A stretch of DNA of 64,000 nucleotides from Flavobacteriales bacterium. Its GTDB lineage: Bacteria; Bacteroidota; Bacteroidia; Flavobacteriales_F; PHOS-HE28. Where the stretch lies: contig JADKHI010000001.1 of assembly GCA_016721825.1 (NCBI GenBank), positions 806,001 through 870,000 on the forward strand, given 5' to 3'. Shown piece by piece: positions 44,658-52,222 of this stretch. Positions within the stretch are counted from its first letter, which is position 1, and each line of letters begins with the position of its first letter. Below the pieces are notes generated by a model. It searched no databases. It was given only the letters and a program-made list of their open reading frames with translations, and was not told the origin of the DNA. Both the position numbers and the translations under genes were made by a program.

Positions 44658-46114
44658 GCCACTGGACGGAGAACTGGGAATTGGTGGTGGGGCTGGAGGT
44701 GCACGCCCAGCTGCTCACCGAGAGCAAGGCCTACAGCAATGATCCGAACGCGTATGGCGACCACCCGAACACCAACGTAAGCGTGGTGTCGCTGGGCATG
44801 CCCGGTGTATTGCCCGTGCCCAACACGAAGGTGATCGACCACGCGATCAGGATCGGATTGGCCTGCGGCTGTACCATTGCGCCGCGCATGCACTACGCCC
44901 GCAAGAACTACTTCTATCCGGATCTGCCCAAGGGCTACCAGATCACGCAGGACACCACGCCCATCTGCACCGGCGGCCAGATCATGGTACCTGTGGAAGG
45001 TGGCGAGAAGCGCATCGGCATCACCCGCATCCACATGGAGGAGGATGCCGGTAAAAGCATCCACGATGTGGACCCCTTCAATACGCTCGTGGACCTGAAT
45101 CGCGCCGGTGTGCCACTGGTGGAGATCGTGAGCGAACCCGACATCCGCACCAGCCAGGAGGCCTACGACTACCTGGTGGAAGTACGCCGCTTGGTGCGCT
45201 ACCTCGACATCTGCGACGGCAATATGGAGGAGGGCAGCCTTCGCTGCGACGCCAACATCAGCGTGCGCCGCAAGGGCACCACGGCCTTCGGCACCCGCAC
45301 CGAGGTGAAGAACCTCAACAGCTTCAAGAACGTGCAACGTGCCATCGAGTTCGAAGCGCAACGCCAGAGCGAAGTGCTGGAGGCCGGTGGCACCATCAGT
45401 ATGGAGACGCGCACCTTCGATGCAGCGAAAGGCACCACCATGAGCCTGCGCAGCAAGGAGATGGCGCATGACTACCGCTATTTCCCCGAGCCCGACATCC
45501 AGCCGCTCACCGTTACAGAGGCGAAGAAGGAGGCCATCCGCAAGGCCATGCCACCGCTGCCCCGCGAGCTCTATGCCCGTTACATCAGCGTGCTCGGACT
45601 TTCGCCCTACGATGCCGGCATCCTGACCGACAACAAGGAGACCGCGCTCTACTACGAGGAACTGCTGAAGCATACCGGCAACGCCAAGGCTGCGGCCAAT
45701 TGGGTGATGGGCGATGTGCGCTCGTGGATCAACGAGCGTGGGTTCACCATGCACCAGTTCCCGGTGAAGGCCGAGCAACTCGCCGGACTGATCGCGCTGA
45801 TCGACGGTGGCAAGGTGAGCCATACGGTCGCCTCGCAGAAGCTCTTCCCCCTGCTCGTTCTGCACGGTGATGCAACAGCGGAGGCACTGGCCACGGCGAA
45901 CGGCCTGCTGCTGGACACCAACGAGGACGTGATCGAAGCAGCTGTGAACGAGACCATGGCGCGCTACCCGGACAAGGTTGCCGCCTACCGCGCTGGTAAC
46001 AAGGGCTTGCTAGGCCTTTTCATGGGCGACGTGATGAAGGCCACCAAGGGCAAGGCCGATCCCCGGCGCGTGAACGATGTGGTGAAACGCATGCTTGACG
46101 GAACGAACGATTGA
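44654..46114 (+). CDS. gatB: Asp-tRNA(Asn)/Glu-tRNA(Gln) amidotransferase subunit B
   Basis: A 486-residue GatB, the tRNA-binding and kinase subunit of GatCAB, which amidates mischarged Glu-tRNA(Gln) or Asp-tRNA(Asn). Signatures are VVGLEVHAQLLTESKAYS, YFYPDLPKGYQITQ, IHMEEDAGKSIH, NRAGVPLVEIVSEPDI and the YqeY-like C-terminal domain ending DPRRVNDVVKRML. GatA and GatC are not in this window. Length is standard. Confidence 0.96.
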   Translation: MSHWTENWELVVGLEVHAQLLTESKAYSNDPNAYGDHPNTNVSVVSLGMPGVLPVPNTKVIDHAIRIGLACGCTIAPRMHYARKNYFYPDLPKGYQITQDTTPICTGGQIMVPVEGGEKRIGITRIHMEEDAGKSIHDVDPFNTLVDLNRAGVPLVEIVSEPDIRTSQEAYDYLVEVRRLVRYLDICDGNMEEGSLRCDANISVRRKGTTAFGTRTEVKNLNSFKNVQRAIEFEAQRQSEVLEAGGTISMETRTFDAAKGTTMSLRSKEMAHDYRYFPEPDIQPLTVTEAKKEAIRKAMPPLPRELYARYISVLGLSPYDAGILTDNKETALYYEELLKHTGNAKAAANWVMGDVRSWINERGFTMHQFPVKAEQLAGLIALIDGGKVSHTVASQKLFPLLVLHGDATAEALATANGLLLDTNEDVIEAAVNETMARYPDKVAAYRAGNKGLLGLFMGDVMKATKGKADPRRVNDVVKRMLDGTND

Positions 46115-46119
46115 ACACA

Positions 46120-47262
46120 ATGAAGCATACGATCCTTCTCTCTCTCTTCAGCGCGGCCCTCTTCGCCGCCTGCACCACCGGCGGTGGTCAACGCGAGATC
46201 TCCGTGAAAGTGGACGGCGCCGCGGGCAAGACCCTCTACTTCGATCGCTTCGCGGCGAACAAGCCCGTGCATGTGGATAGTGTGGTGTTGGATGCCAAGG
46301 GCGCGGGTTCGTTGAAGGTGGCGGTGATGCCGCTTGATTTCTACCGACTGGCCTTGAACGATAAGGACAACATCGTTGTGGTGTTGGACAGTACTGAGTC
46401 GCTCACCGTGGAGACCACCCTCGGCAACATGGGCGAACCCAGTAAGATCGAAGGCAGCACTCAGACCAAGGCTCTCTACGACTACTACAACGCATCCCGT
46501 TCCTTCGAACAGCAGCGGGACTCGCTCCGTGCGCTGGTGAACGCGAACCCGCAGGACCAAGCCGCGCTACAGCGATTCAACGACTTGAACAAGGGCTTCT
46601 ATGACCGGTCCAAGAACTTCGTTCAGGAGAACATGGGCTCGCCCATCGCGTTGGCCGCGCTGAGCCGCATGGACATGGGCCAGGACGCCGAGCTTTTCAA
46701 GTCCAGCCGTGATGCCTTGCGCAAGACCATGCCCCGCAGCGAGTTCTTCGCCGGCTTCCGCGATCAAGTGGACCGCATGGAGAAGCAGCTGGAGGCTCAG
46801 AAAGCACAAGAGGCGGAGATGGAACGCTTGAGCAACCTGATCCCCGTGGGCAGCGAGGCGCCTGACTTCAGCCAGCAGGACCCCAACGGCAGAACCATCG
46901 CCCTGAGCAGCTTGCGCGGCAAGGTGGTGCTGATCGACTTCTGGGCCAGCTGGTGCAAGCCCTGCCGAATGGAGAACCCCAACGTGAAACGCGTCTATGA
47001 GAAGTACCACGCCAAGGGTTTCGAGATCATCGGCGTGAGCCTTGACCGCGACAAGAATTCCTGGATGGGCGCCATCCAACAGGACGGGCTTCCCTGGCTG
47101 CACGTGAGCGACCTGCAGTTCTGGAACAACGCCGCCGCACAGCAATACGGCATCAGCAGCATCCCCTTCACCGTGCTGGTGGACAAGGACGGCAAGGTAA
47201 TCGACAAGAACCTGCGCGGTCCTGCGTTGGAAGCGAAACTGGCGGAGCTCTTCGGGGCCTGA
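46120..47262 (+). CDS. TlpA-like thiol-disulfide lipoprotein
   Basis: A 380-residue protein. The lipoprotein signal is TILLSLFSAALFAACT with cysteine near residue 18. An N-terminal DUF4369-like beta domain (EISVKVDGAAGKTLYFDRFA) and a helical linker precede a C-terminal thioredoxin domain with WCKPC as the redox site and a cis-proline region SSIPFTVLVDKDGKVI. It would act in the periplasm as a reductase or cytochrome-maturation-like protein. ATG 46120 is chosen; a TTG nine bases earlier overlaps the gatB stop. Confidence 0.9.
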   Translation: MKHTILLSLFSAALFAACTTGGGQREISVKVDGAAGKTLYFDRFAANKPVHVDSVVLDAKGAGSLKVAVMPLDFYRLALNDKDNIVVVLDSTESLTVETTLGNMGEPSKIEGSTQTKALYDYYNASRSFEQQRDSLRALVNANPQDQAALQRFNDLNKGFYDRSKNFVQENMGSPIALAALSRMDMGQDAELFKSSRDALRKTMPRSEFFAGFRDQVDRMEKQLEAQKAQEAEMERLSNLIPVGSEAPDFSQQDPNGRTIALSSLRGKVVLIDFWASWCKPCRMENPNVKRVYEKYHAKGFEIIGVSLDRDKNSWMGAIQQDGLPWLHVSDLQFWNNAAAQQYGISSIPFTVLVDKDGKVIDKNLRGPALEAKLAELFGA

Positions 47263-47276
47263 TCCGTTCTTTGCTG

Positions 47277-50200
47277 ATGAAGAAATTCCTGTCGATGCTG
47301 CTGCTAGCGGGCCTGTCATTCGGCACGCAAGCACAGACCTACTGGCAGCAACAGGTCGACCAGGAGATCTCCGTCCGGCTCGATGACGGAGCGCACATGC
47401 TGCACGCCTTCGGCAGCTTCGTGTACTTGAACAACAGCCCGAACACGCTCGACACCATCTGGGTACACCTCTGGCCCAACGCCTACCGCGACAAGAGCTC
47501 GGCCCTTTGCCAGCAGCTTGTTTCCAACAACGACTTCGACCTCTATTTCGCGAAGGCTGAGGATCGCGGCTTCATCGATAGCCTGGACTTCCGAAGTGGC
47601 GACGCTAAGCTCACTTGGGGCTACCATCCGAAGCACGCGGACATCGGCTGGATCAAGTTGCCCGCGCCCCTTCGCACGGGAGAGAGCATCACCATCTCCA
47701 CGCCCTTCCGCGTGAAGATCCCCGATGGGCGATTCAGTCGCCTGGGACACACCGGACAGGCCTACTACTGCACACAGTGGTTCCCGAAGCCTGCGGTGTT
47801 CGATGCCACCGGCTGGCATGCGATGCCTTATCTCACAGAGGGTGAGTTCTACAGCGAGTTCGGCACCTTCGACGTGCACATCACCGTGCCGTCGAACTAT
47901 GTGGTCGGTGCTACGGGCATGCTGGTGGACGGCGCTGCGGAAGAGGCTTGGATGGATTCCCTGTCGAAGCAGCCGCTCAGCATCGTGATGTCGGAAGGCG
48001 GAGCAGCCTTTCCGCCGAGCAGCAAGGACTTGAAGACGCTGCACTTCCGACAGGACCGCGTACATGACTTCGCCTGGTTCGCGGACAAGCGCTTCGAGGT
48101 GCGGCGTAGTTCTGTCACGCTCCCCGCTTCTGGTCGCACGGTCACCACGCAGGTGCTCTTCACCCCGCGGAACGGCGCTCTCTGGGAAAAGGCCGTGGAG
48201 TACGTGAACGAGAGCGTGCGCCTGTACAGCCAATGGGTGGGCGATTACCCCTACGACCGCGCCACAGCCGTGGACGGCACGATCAGTGCTGGCGGGGGCA
48301 TGGAGTACCCCATGATCACCATCATCGGCAACACGGGTGATGCCATGGGCCTGGACAATGTGATCGCGCATGAGGTCGGGCATAACTGGTTCTACGGCAT
48401 CCTCGGTAGCAACGAACGCGAACACGCCTGGATGGATGAGGGCATGAACAGCTTCGTGGAACTGCGTTACATGCGCCTACGCCATCGAAAAGGCGGATTG
48501 AACATCCAGCTCCAAGGCCTCACTTTGTCCATGGGGGATACAGGTGATGCGAACCGGACGTTGTCCGAATATGGGTATCTCTTGAACGCTCGCAGGAACT
48601 TGGATCAGGCTGTGGAAGGACCATCCGAGCGGTTCACCCAGACGAACTACGGCACCATGGTCTACATGAAGACCGCCTTGGTGATGGACCACCTGATGGC
48701 CTACCTCGGGGAGGAGACGATGGACAAGTGCCTGCACGCCTACTTCGAGGAGTGGAAGTTCAAGCACCCGCAACCTGCCGACCTGCGGCACGTGTTCGAG
48801 CGGGAGAGTGGGAAGGATCTGGGGTGGGTGTTCGAGGGCTTCATTGGAACAGACCAGAAATACGATGTCAAGGCCGTATCGCTCGATCTGCGCACCTGGG
48901 AAGGCGGGGTCGAGCGCATGCATCTTGGACATCGCGCCAAAGGGCCTTGGGCCGTACCCTTCCCCATCACAGGATATGCTGGAACGGACAGCCTAGGTAC
49001 GGTTTGGGCCTGGAATAACGGGTTTGGTCACAAGGGACGGACAGAGTACACCGGACTGCCATGGCCCAACGCCGACCGCGTGCGCATTGATGTCGGTCGG
49101 CGCACGCTTGACATCGACCGGCGCAACAACGGCACGGACACGAAACCGCAACTGAAGTTCCTGCTGGGCATCGAGAAGAGCGACAGGCGCACTACCTACT
49201 GGACACCGACCATTGGTGCGAACGGACACGATGGCTTCATGGCCGGTCTGGCGCTTTACAACACCACCTTCCCGAGCCAACGCTTCGAGTGGGTGGCGGC
49301 ACCGATGTATGGGTTCAAGAGCGGAAAGCTCGTGGGGGGCGCACGGGCCGAATACCACTTCGACCGTTTGAACAGCAACGCCTTCCAGAACATCCACCTC
49401 GGCCTCGGCACCTGGGGCTTCAGCGCAGCCGAAGAGGATGAAGTGGCCTCGGGCTTTCGGAAATACACCCCGTGCCTTCGCTTCGACCTGAAACGCAATG
49501 ATGCGTATGCGGCCGCCCACTCTTTCGGTTTCCGCACGGTTTTCGTCACACAATACGGTCCTGGCACCGTGCAGGGTGACAATGGTCCTGTGACCGCTGA
49601 AGTGAACACCGACGACCTCTACAATGAACTGCGCTACGACATCCAACAGAAGCAGGGACTTCACCCCTACCTGATCACCGGCACCTTGCTCAACCACGAA
49701 GCCTTCACACGTGCCAGCTTGGATGCGAAGTGGAGCGCGATCTATGACGACCGCAAGCACCGCATCACCTTCCGCGGCTTCGCCGGTACTTTCCTAAGCA
49801 AGAACGAGGACCAGCTCACTCGCTTAATGGCTTGGCGCCTGAACTGGGGCAGCGAGGACCTCTTGTACGACCATGTGTTCGTGGATCGCGGTCAGCCCGA
49901 TCAAGTAAGCGGGCGGCAGATCGCGAAGGACCAAGGCGGCTTCAAGACCCCTACGCTGCAAGGCTCGTCCACAAGTTGGATCGCCGCATTGAACATGGAA
50001 TTGGACATGCCCTTCCCGCTGCCCTTGAGCATCTACGGAAGCTGGGGCGCCGCGCCCTACACGGAGGTGACCGCAATGGGCAACGTGGCCAAGTGGGACA
50101 GCTACTACGAGGCGGGCATCGGTTTACGATTCGTCCGTGACGTCGCCGAGGTCTGGTTCCCACTGACCGTTTCGCAGAACATTCAGGACGAATACGACTT

Positions 50201-50291
50201 CAACAAGGTGCAGTTCGGCGACCGGATCCGCATCGTACTCGCCTTGGAAAAATTGGACCCCACCAAGGCCTTGCGTAACATCATGCACTGA
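47277..50291 (+). CDS. M1 metallopeptidase with C-terminal beta-barrel-like domain
   Basis: A 1004-residue exported protein. A signal peptide covers residues 1-20 (KKFLSMLLLAGLSFGTQA). The M1 domain has GGGMEYPM at about 339-346 in place of GAMEN, HEVGH at 365-369 and the third zinc ligand in WMDEGMNSF (E388), so the HEXXH-x18-E set is intact. Usual M1 proteins end near residue 600. From about 630 to the end there are alternating amphipathic strands (FEWVAAPMYGFKSGKLVGGA, ITFRGFAGTFLSKNE, YYEAGIGLRFVRDVAEVWF) that look like an outer-membrane barrel. There is no T9SS signal. lpxH overlaps its stop by one base. Confidence 0.85.
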   Translation: MKKFLSMLLLAGLSFGTQAQTYWQQQVDQEISVRLDDGAHMLHAFGSFVYLNNSPNTLDTIWVHLWPNAYRDKSSALCQQLVSNNDFDLYFAKAEDRGFIDSLDFRSGDAKLTWGYHPKHADIGWIKLPAPLRTGESITISTPFRVKIPDGRFSRLGHTGQAYYCTQWFPKPAVFDATGWHAMPYLTEGEFYSEFGTFDVHITVPSNYVVGATGMLVDGAAEEAWMDSLSKQPLSIVMSEGGAAFPPSSKDLKTLHFRQDRVHDFAWFADKRFEVRRSSVTLPASGRTVTTQVLFTPRNGALWEKAVEYVNESVRLYSQWVGDYPYDRATAVDGTISAGGGMEYPMITIIGNTGDAMGLDNVIAHEVGHNWFYGILGSNEREHAWMDEGMNSFVELRYMRLRHRKGGLNIQLQGLTLSMGDTGDANRTLSEYGYLLNARRNLDQAVEGPSERFTQTNYGTMVYMKTALVMDHLMAYLGEETMDKCLHAYFEEWKFKHPQPADLRHVFERESGKDLGWVFEGFIGTDQKYDVKAVSLDLRTWEGGVERMHLGHRAKGPWAVPFPITGYAGTDSLGTVWAWNNGFGHKGRTEYTGLPWPNADRVRIDVGRRTLDIDRRNNGTDTKPQLKFLLGIEKSDRRTTYWTPTIGANGHDGFMAGLALYNTTFPSQRFEWVAAPMYGFKSGKLVGGARAEYHFDRLNSNAFQNIHLGLGTWGFSAAEEDEVASGFRKYTPCLRFDLKRNDAYAAAHSFGFRTVFVTQYGPGTVQGDNGPVTAEVNTDDLYNELRYDIQQKQGLHPYLITGTLLNHEAFTRASLDAKWSAIYDDRKHRITFRGFAGTFLSKNEDQLTRLMAWRLNWGSEDLLYDHVFVDRGQPDQVSGRQIAKDQGGFKTPTLQGSSTSWIAALNMELDMPFPLPLSIYGSWGAAPYTEVTAMGNVAKWDSYYEAGIGLRFVRDVAEVWFPLTVSQNIQDEYDFNKVQFGDRIRIVLALEKLDPTKALRNIMH

Positions 50292-51088
50292 TGCGACCCG
50301 GCCAGAAGATCTACTTCCTCTCCGACTTCCACCTGGGAGTGCCGGACCACGCGAGCAGCCTGGCGCGAGAGAAACGGATCGTGACCTTTCTGTGCGAAGC
50401 CGAAAAGGACGCTGCGGAGATCCACATCCTCGGTGACCTGTTCGATATGTGGTTCGAATACCGCGAAGTGGTGCCGCGCGGCTTCGTGCGCCTCTTGGGG
50501 AAACTGGCCGAGCTTACTGACCGCGGTATTCCTGTGCACGTGTACATCGGCAACCACGACATGTGGATCTTCGACTACCTGCCGGTGGAGACAGGTGTGA
50601 TCCTGCACCACGAGCCACTGGACCGCGAATGGAACGGTAAGCGCCTGCTGATCGGGCACGGTGACGGACTTGGCCCGGGCGACCACGGCTACAAGTTCAT
50701 CAAGAAGGTGTTCCGTAACCCGGTGATGCAATGGTGCTTCGCACGACTGCACCCCAACCTGGGCATGGGCATCGCGCACTTCTGGAGCGGCCGAAGCCGG
50801 AAGAAGAACTATGTGAACGACCGAAAGTTCCTGGGGCCGGAGAACGAGTGGCTCGCGATCCATTGCCGCGAATTGCTGGTGAAGGAGCATTACGACGCCT
50901 TCCTCTTCGGGCACCGCCACCTGCCCATGGACCTGGAGGTCGGTCCCGGCAGCCGTTACATCAACCTCGGAGACTGGATCACGTGGTACACCTACGCGGT
51001 GTTCGACGGCAATGCGGTGCGTTTGATGAAGCGCATCGGCGATGGCCCACTGAGCGGGGATGTGGAAGCTCCGAAGATCCCGTCCTGA
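50291..51088 (+). CDS. lpxH: UDP-2,3-diacylglucosamine diphosphatase
   Basis: A 265-residue calcineurin-like metallophosphoesterase of the lipid A pathway. The metal motifs are DFHLG, GDLFDMW, GNHDMW, GHGDG and GHRHLP. It hydrolyses UDP-diacylglucosamine to lipid X and UMP at the inner membrane. The TGATG junction with the M1 peptidase gene implies translational coupling. Length agrees with the Bacteroidota form. Confidence 0.9.
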   Translation: MRPGQKIYFLSDFHLGVPDHASSLAREKRIVTFLCEAEKDAAEIHILGDLFDMWFEYREVVPRGFVRLLGKLAELTDRGIPVHVYIGNHDMWIFDYLPVETGVILHHEPLDREWNGKRLLIGHGDGLGPGDHGYKFIKKVFRNPVMQWCFARLHPNLGMGIAHFWSGRSRKKNYVNDRKFLGPENEWLAIHCRELLVKEHYDAFLFGHRHLPMDLEVGPGSRYINLGDWITWYTYAVFDGNAVRLMKRIGDGPLSGDVEAPKIPS

Positions 51089-51114
51089 ACAAGCACTGCC
51101 GTCGTGCGGTGACC

Positions 51115-52122
51115 CTACCTGTCGAACCTCCGCATGTACAGCACCAGGTCGACCAGACGGCTGCTGTAACCATACTCGTTGTCGTACCAGCCCATCACCT
51201 TCACCATGTCGCCTACCACACTGGTGAGCAGCGCGTCGAAGATGCAGCTGTGCGGATCATCAACAATATCCACGCTGACGATGGGGTCCTCGGTGTAGCG
51301 GAGAATGCCCTTCATCGGCCCTTGCGCCGCTTCACGGAACTTCGCGTTCAACTCCTCGGCGGTGGGGATCCGCTTCACCCGCACAGTGATGTCCGTGATG
51401 CTTCCGTCAGGCACCGGCACCCGGATGCCACCGCCACCCAGCTTGCCATCAAGTTCGGGGAAGATCCGCGTGATGGCCTTGGCGGCGCCCGTCGTGGTGG
51501 GCACCATGCTTACTGCTGCGGCCCGCGCGCGCCGTAGGTCCTTGTGGGGGGCGTCATGCAGACGCTGATCGCCGGTGTAGCTGTGCACCGTGGTGATGTA
51601 GCCGCTCTCGATCCCGCAGAAGTCCTGCACCACCTTGATCATTGGCGCTGCGCAGTTGGTCGTACAACTCGCGTTGCTGATCATGTCATCGGTGGCTTCC
51701 AAGAGGTGCTCGTTCACGCCGAGCACCACGCTCTTGATATCAGGGTCCTTGGCGGGAGCCGAGAGGATCACGCGCCTTGCACCGGCCTTCAGATGCGCCG
51801 AGGCCAGCTCGCGTGTGAGGAAATGCCCCGTGCACTCCAGCACCACGTCAATACCCAAGGCCTTCCAAGGGAGCACCGACGGAACTTTCTCAGCAAATGC
51901 CTTGATGGTGTGCCCCCCAAGTAGCAGGTGCGTATCGTCGTGACCGACTTCACCAGCGAACACGCCATGAACCGAATCGTACTTGAACAGGTGCGCGAGC
52001 GTGAGGGTATCCGTCAGGTCGTTCACCGCGACCAGTTGGATGTCCGTGCGCTGTAGGAGCAGACGTGCGGTTACACGACCAATACGGCCGAAACCATTGA
52101 TAGCGACACGGACGGGCTTCAT
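51115..52122 (-). CDS. gap: Glyceraldehyde-3-phosphate dehydrogenase, type I
   Basis: A 335-residue GAPDH of glycolysis/gluconeogenesis. The NAD motif is VAINGFGRIGR, the catalytic cysteine is in SNASCTTNC, the phosphate-binding segment is VHSYTGDQRLHD, and VMGWYDNEYGYSSR closes the protein. ATG 52122 is preferred over a TTG two codons earlier. Convergent with lpxH; downstream of a T9SS gene from which a strong terminator separates it. Confidence 0.96.
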   Translation of the reverse strand: MKPVRVAINGFGRIGRVTARLLLQRTDIQLVAVNDLTDTLTLAHLFKYDSVHGVFAGEVGHDDTHLLLGGHTIKAFAEKVPSVLPWKALGIDVVLECTGHFLTRELASAHLKAGARRVILSAPAKDPDIKSVVLGVNEHLLEATDDMISNASCTTNCAAPMIKVVQDFCGIESGYITTVHSYTGDQRLHDAPHKDLRRARAAAVSMVPTTTGAAKAITRIFPELDGKLGGGGIRVPVPDGSITDITVRVKRIPTAEELNAKFREAAQGPMKGILRYTEDPIVSVDIVDDPHSCIFDALLTSVVGDMVKVMGWYDNEYGYSSRLVDLVLYMRRFDR

Positions 52123-52167
52123 GGGCAACTAGGGATCAACGACATGGAAGGTGCAAGAAAAAGAAAA

Positions 52168-52191
52168 CCCCTCCTCCGTGAGGAGGAAGGG
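52168..52191 (-). terminator. Terminator of the T9SS beta-propeller gene
   Basis: On the minus strand CCCTTCCTCC, loop TCAC and GGAGGAGGGG form a ten-pair stem with one G-U, followed by TTTTCTTTTTC. It lies 32 bases past the stop of the gene at 52223. Confidence 0.85.
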
Positions 52192-52222
52192 CTTTCGGAA
52201 TGCTCAATGATCACCGCGGTGC

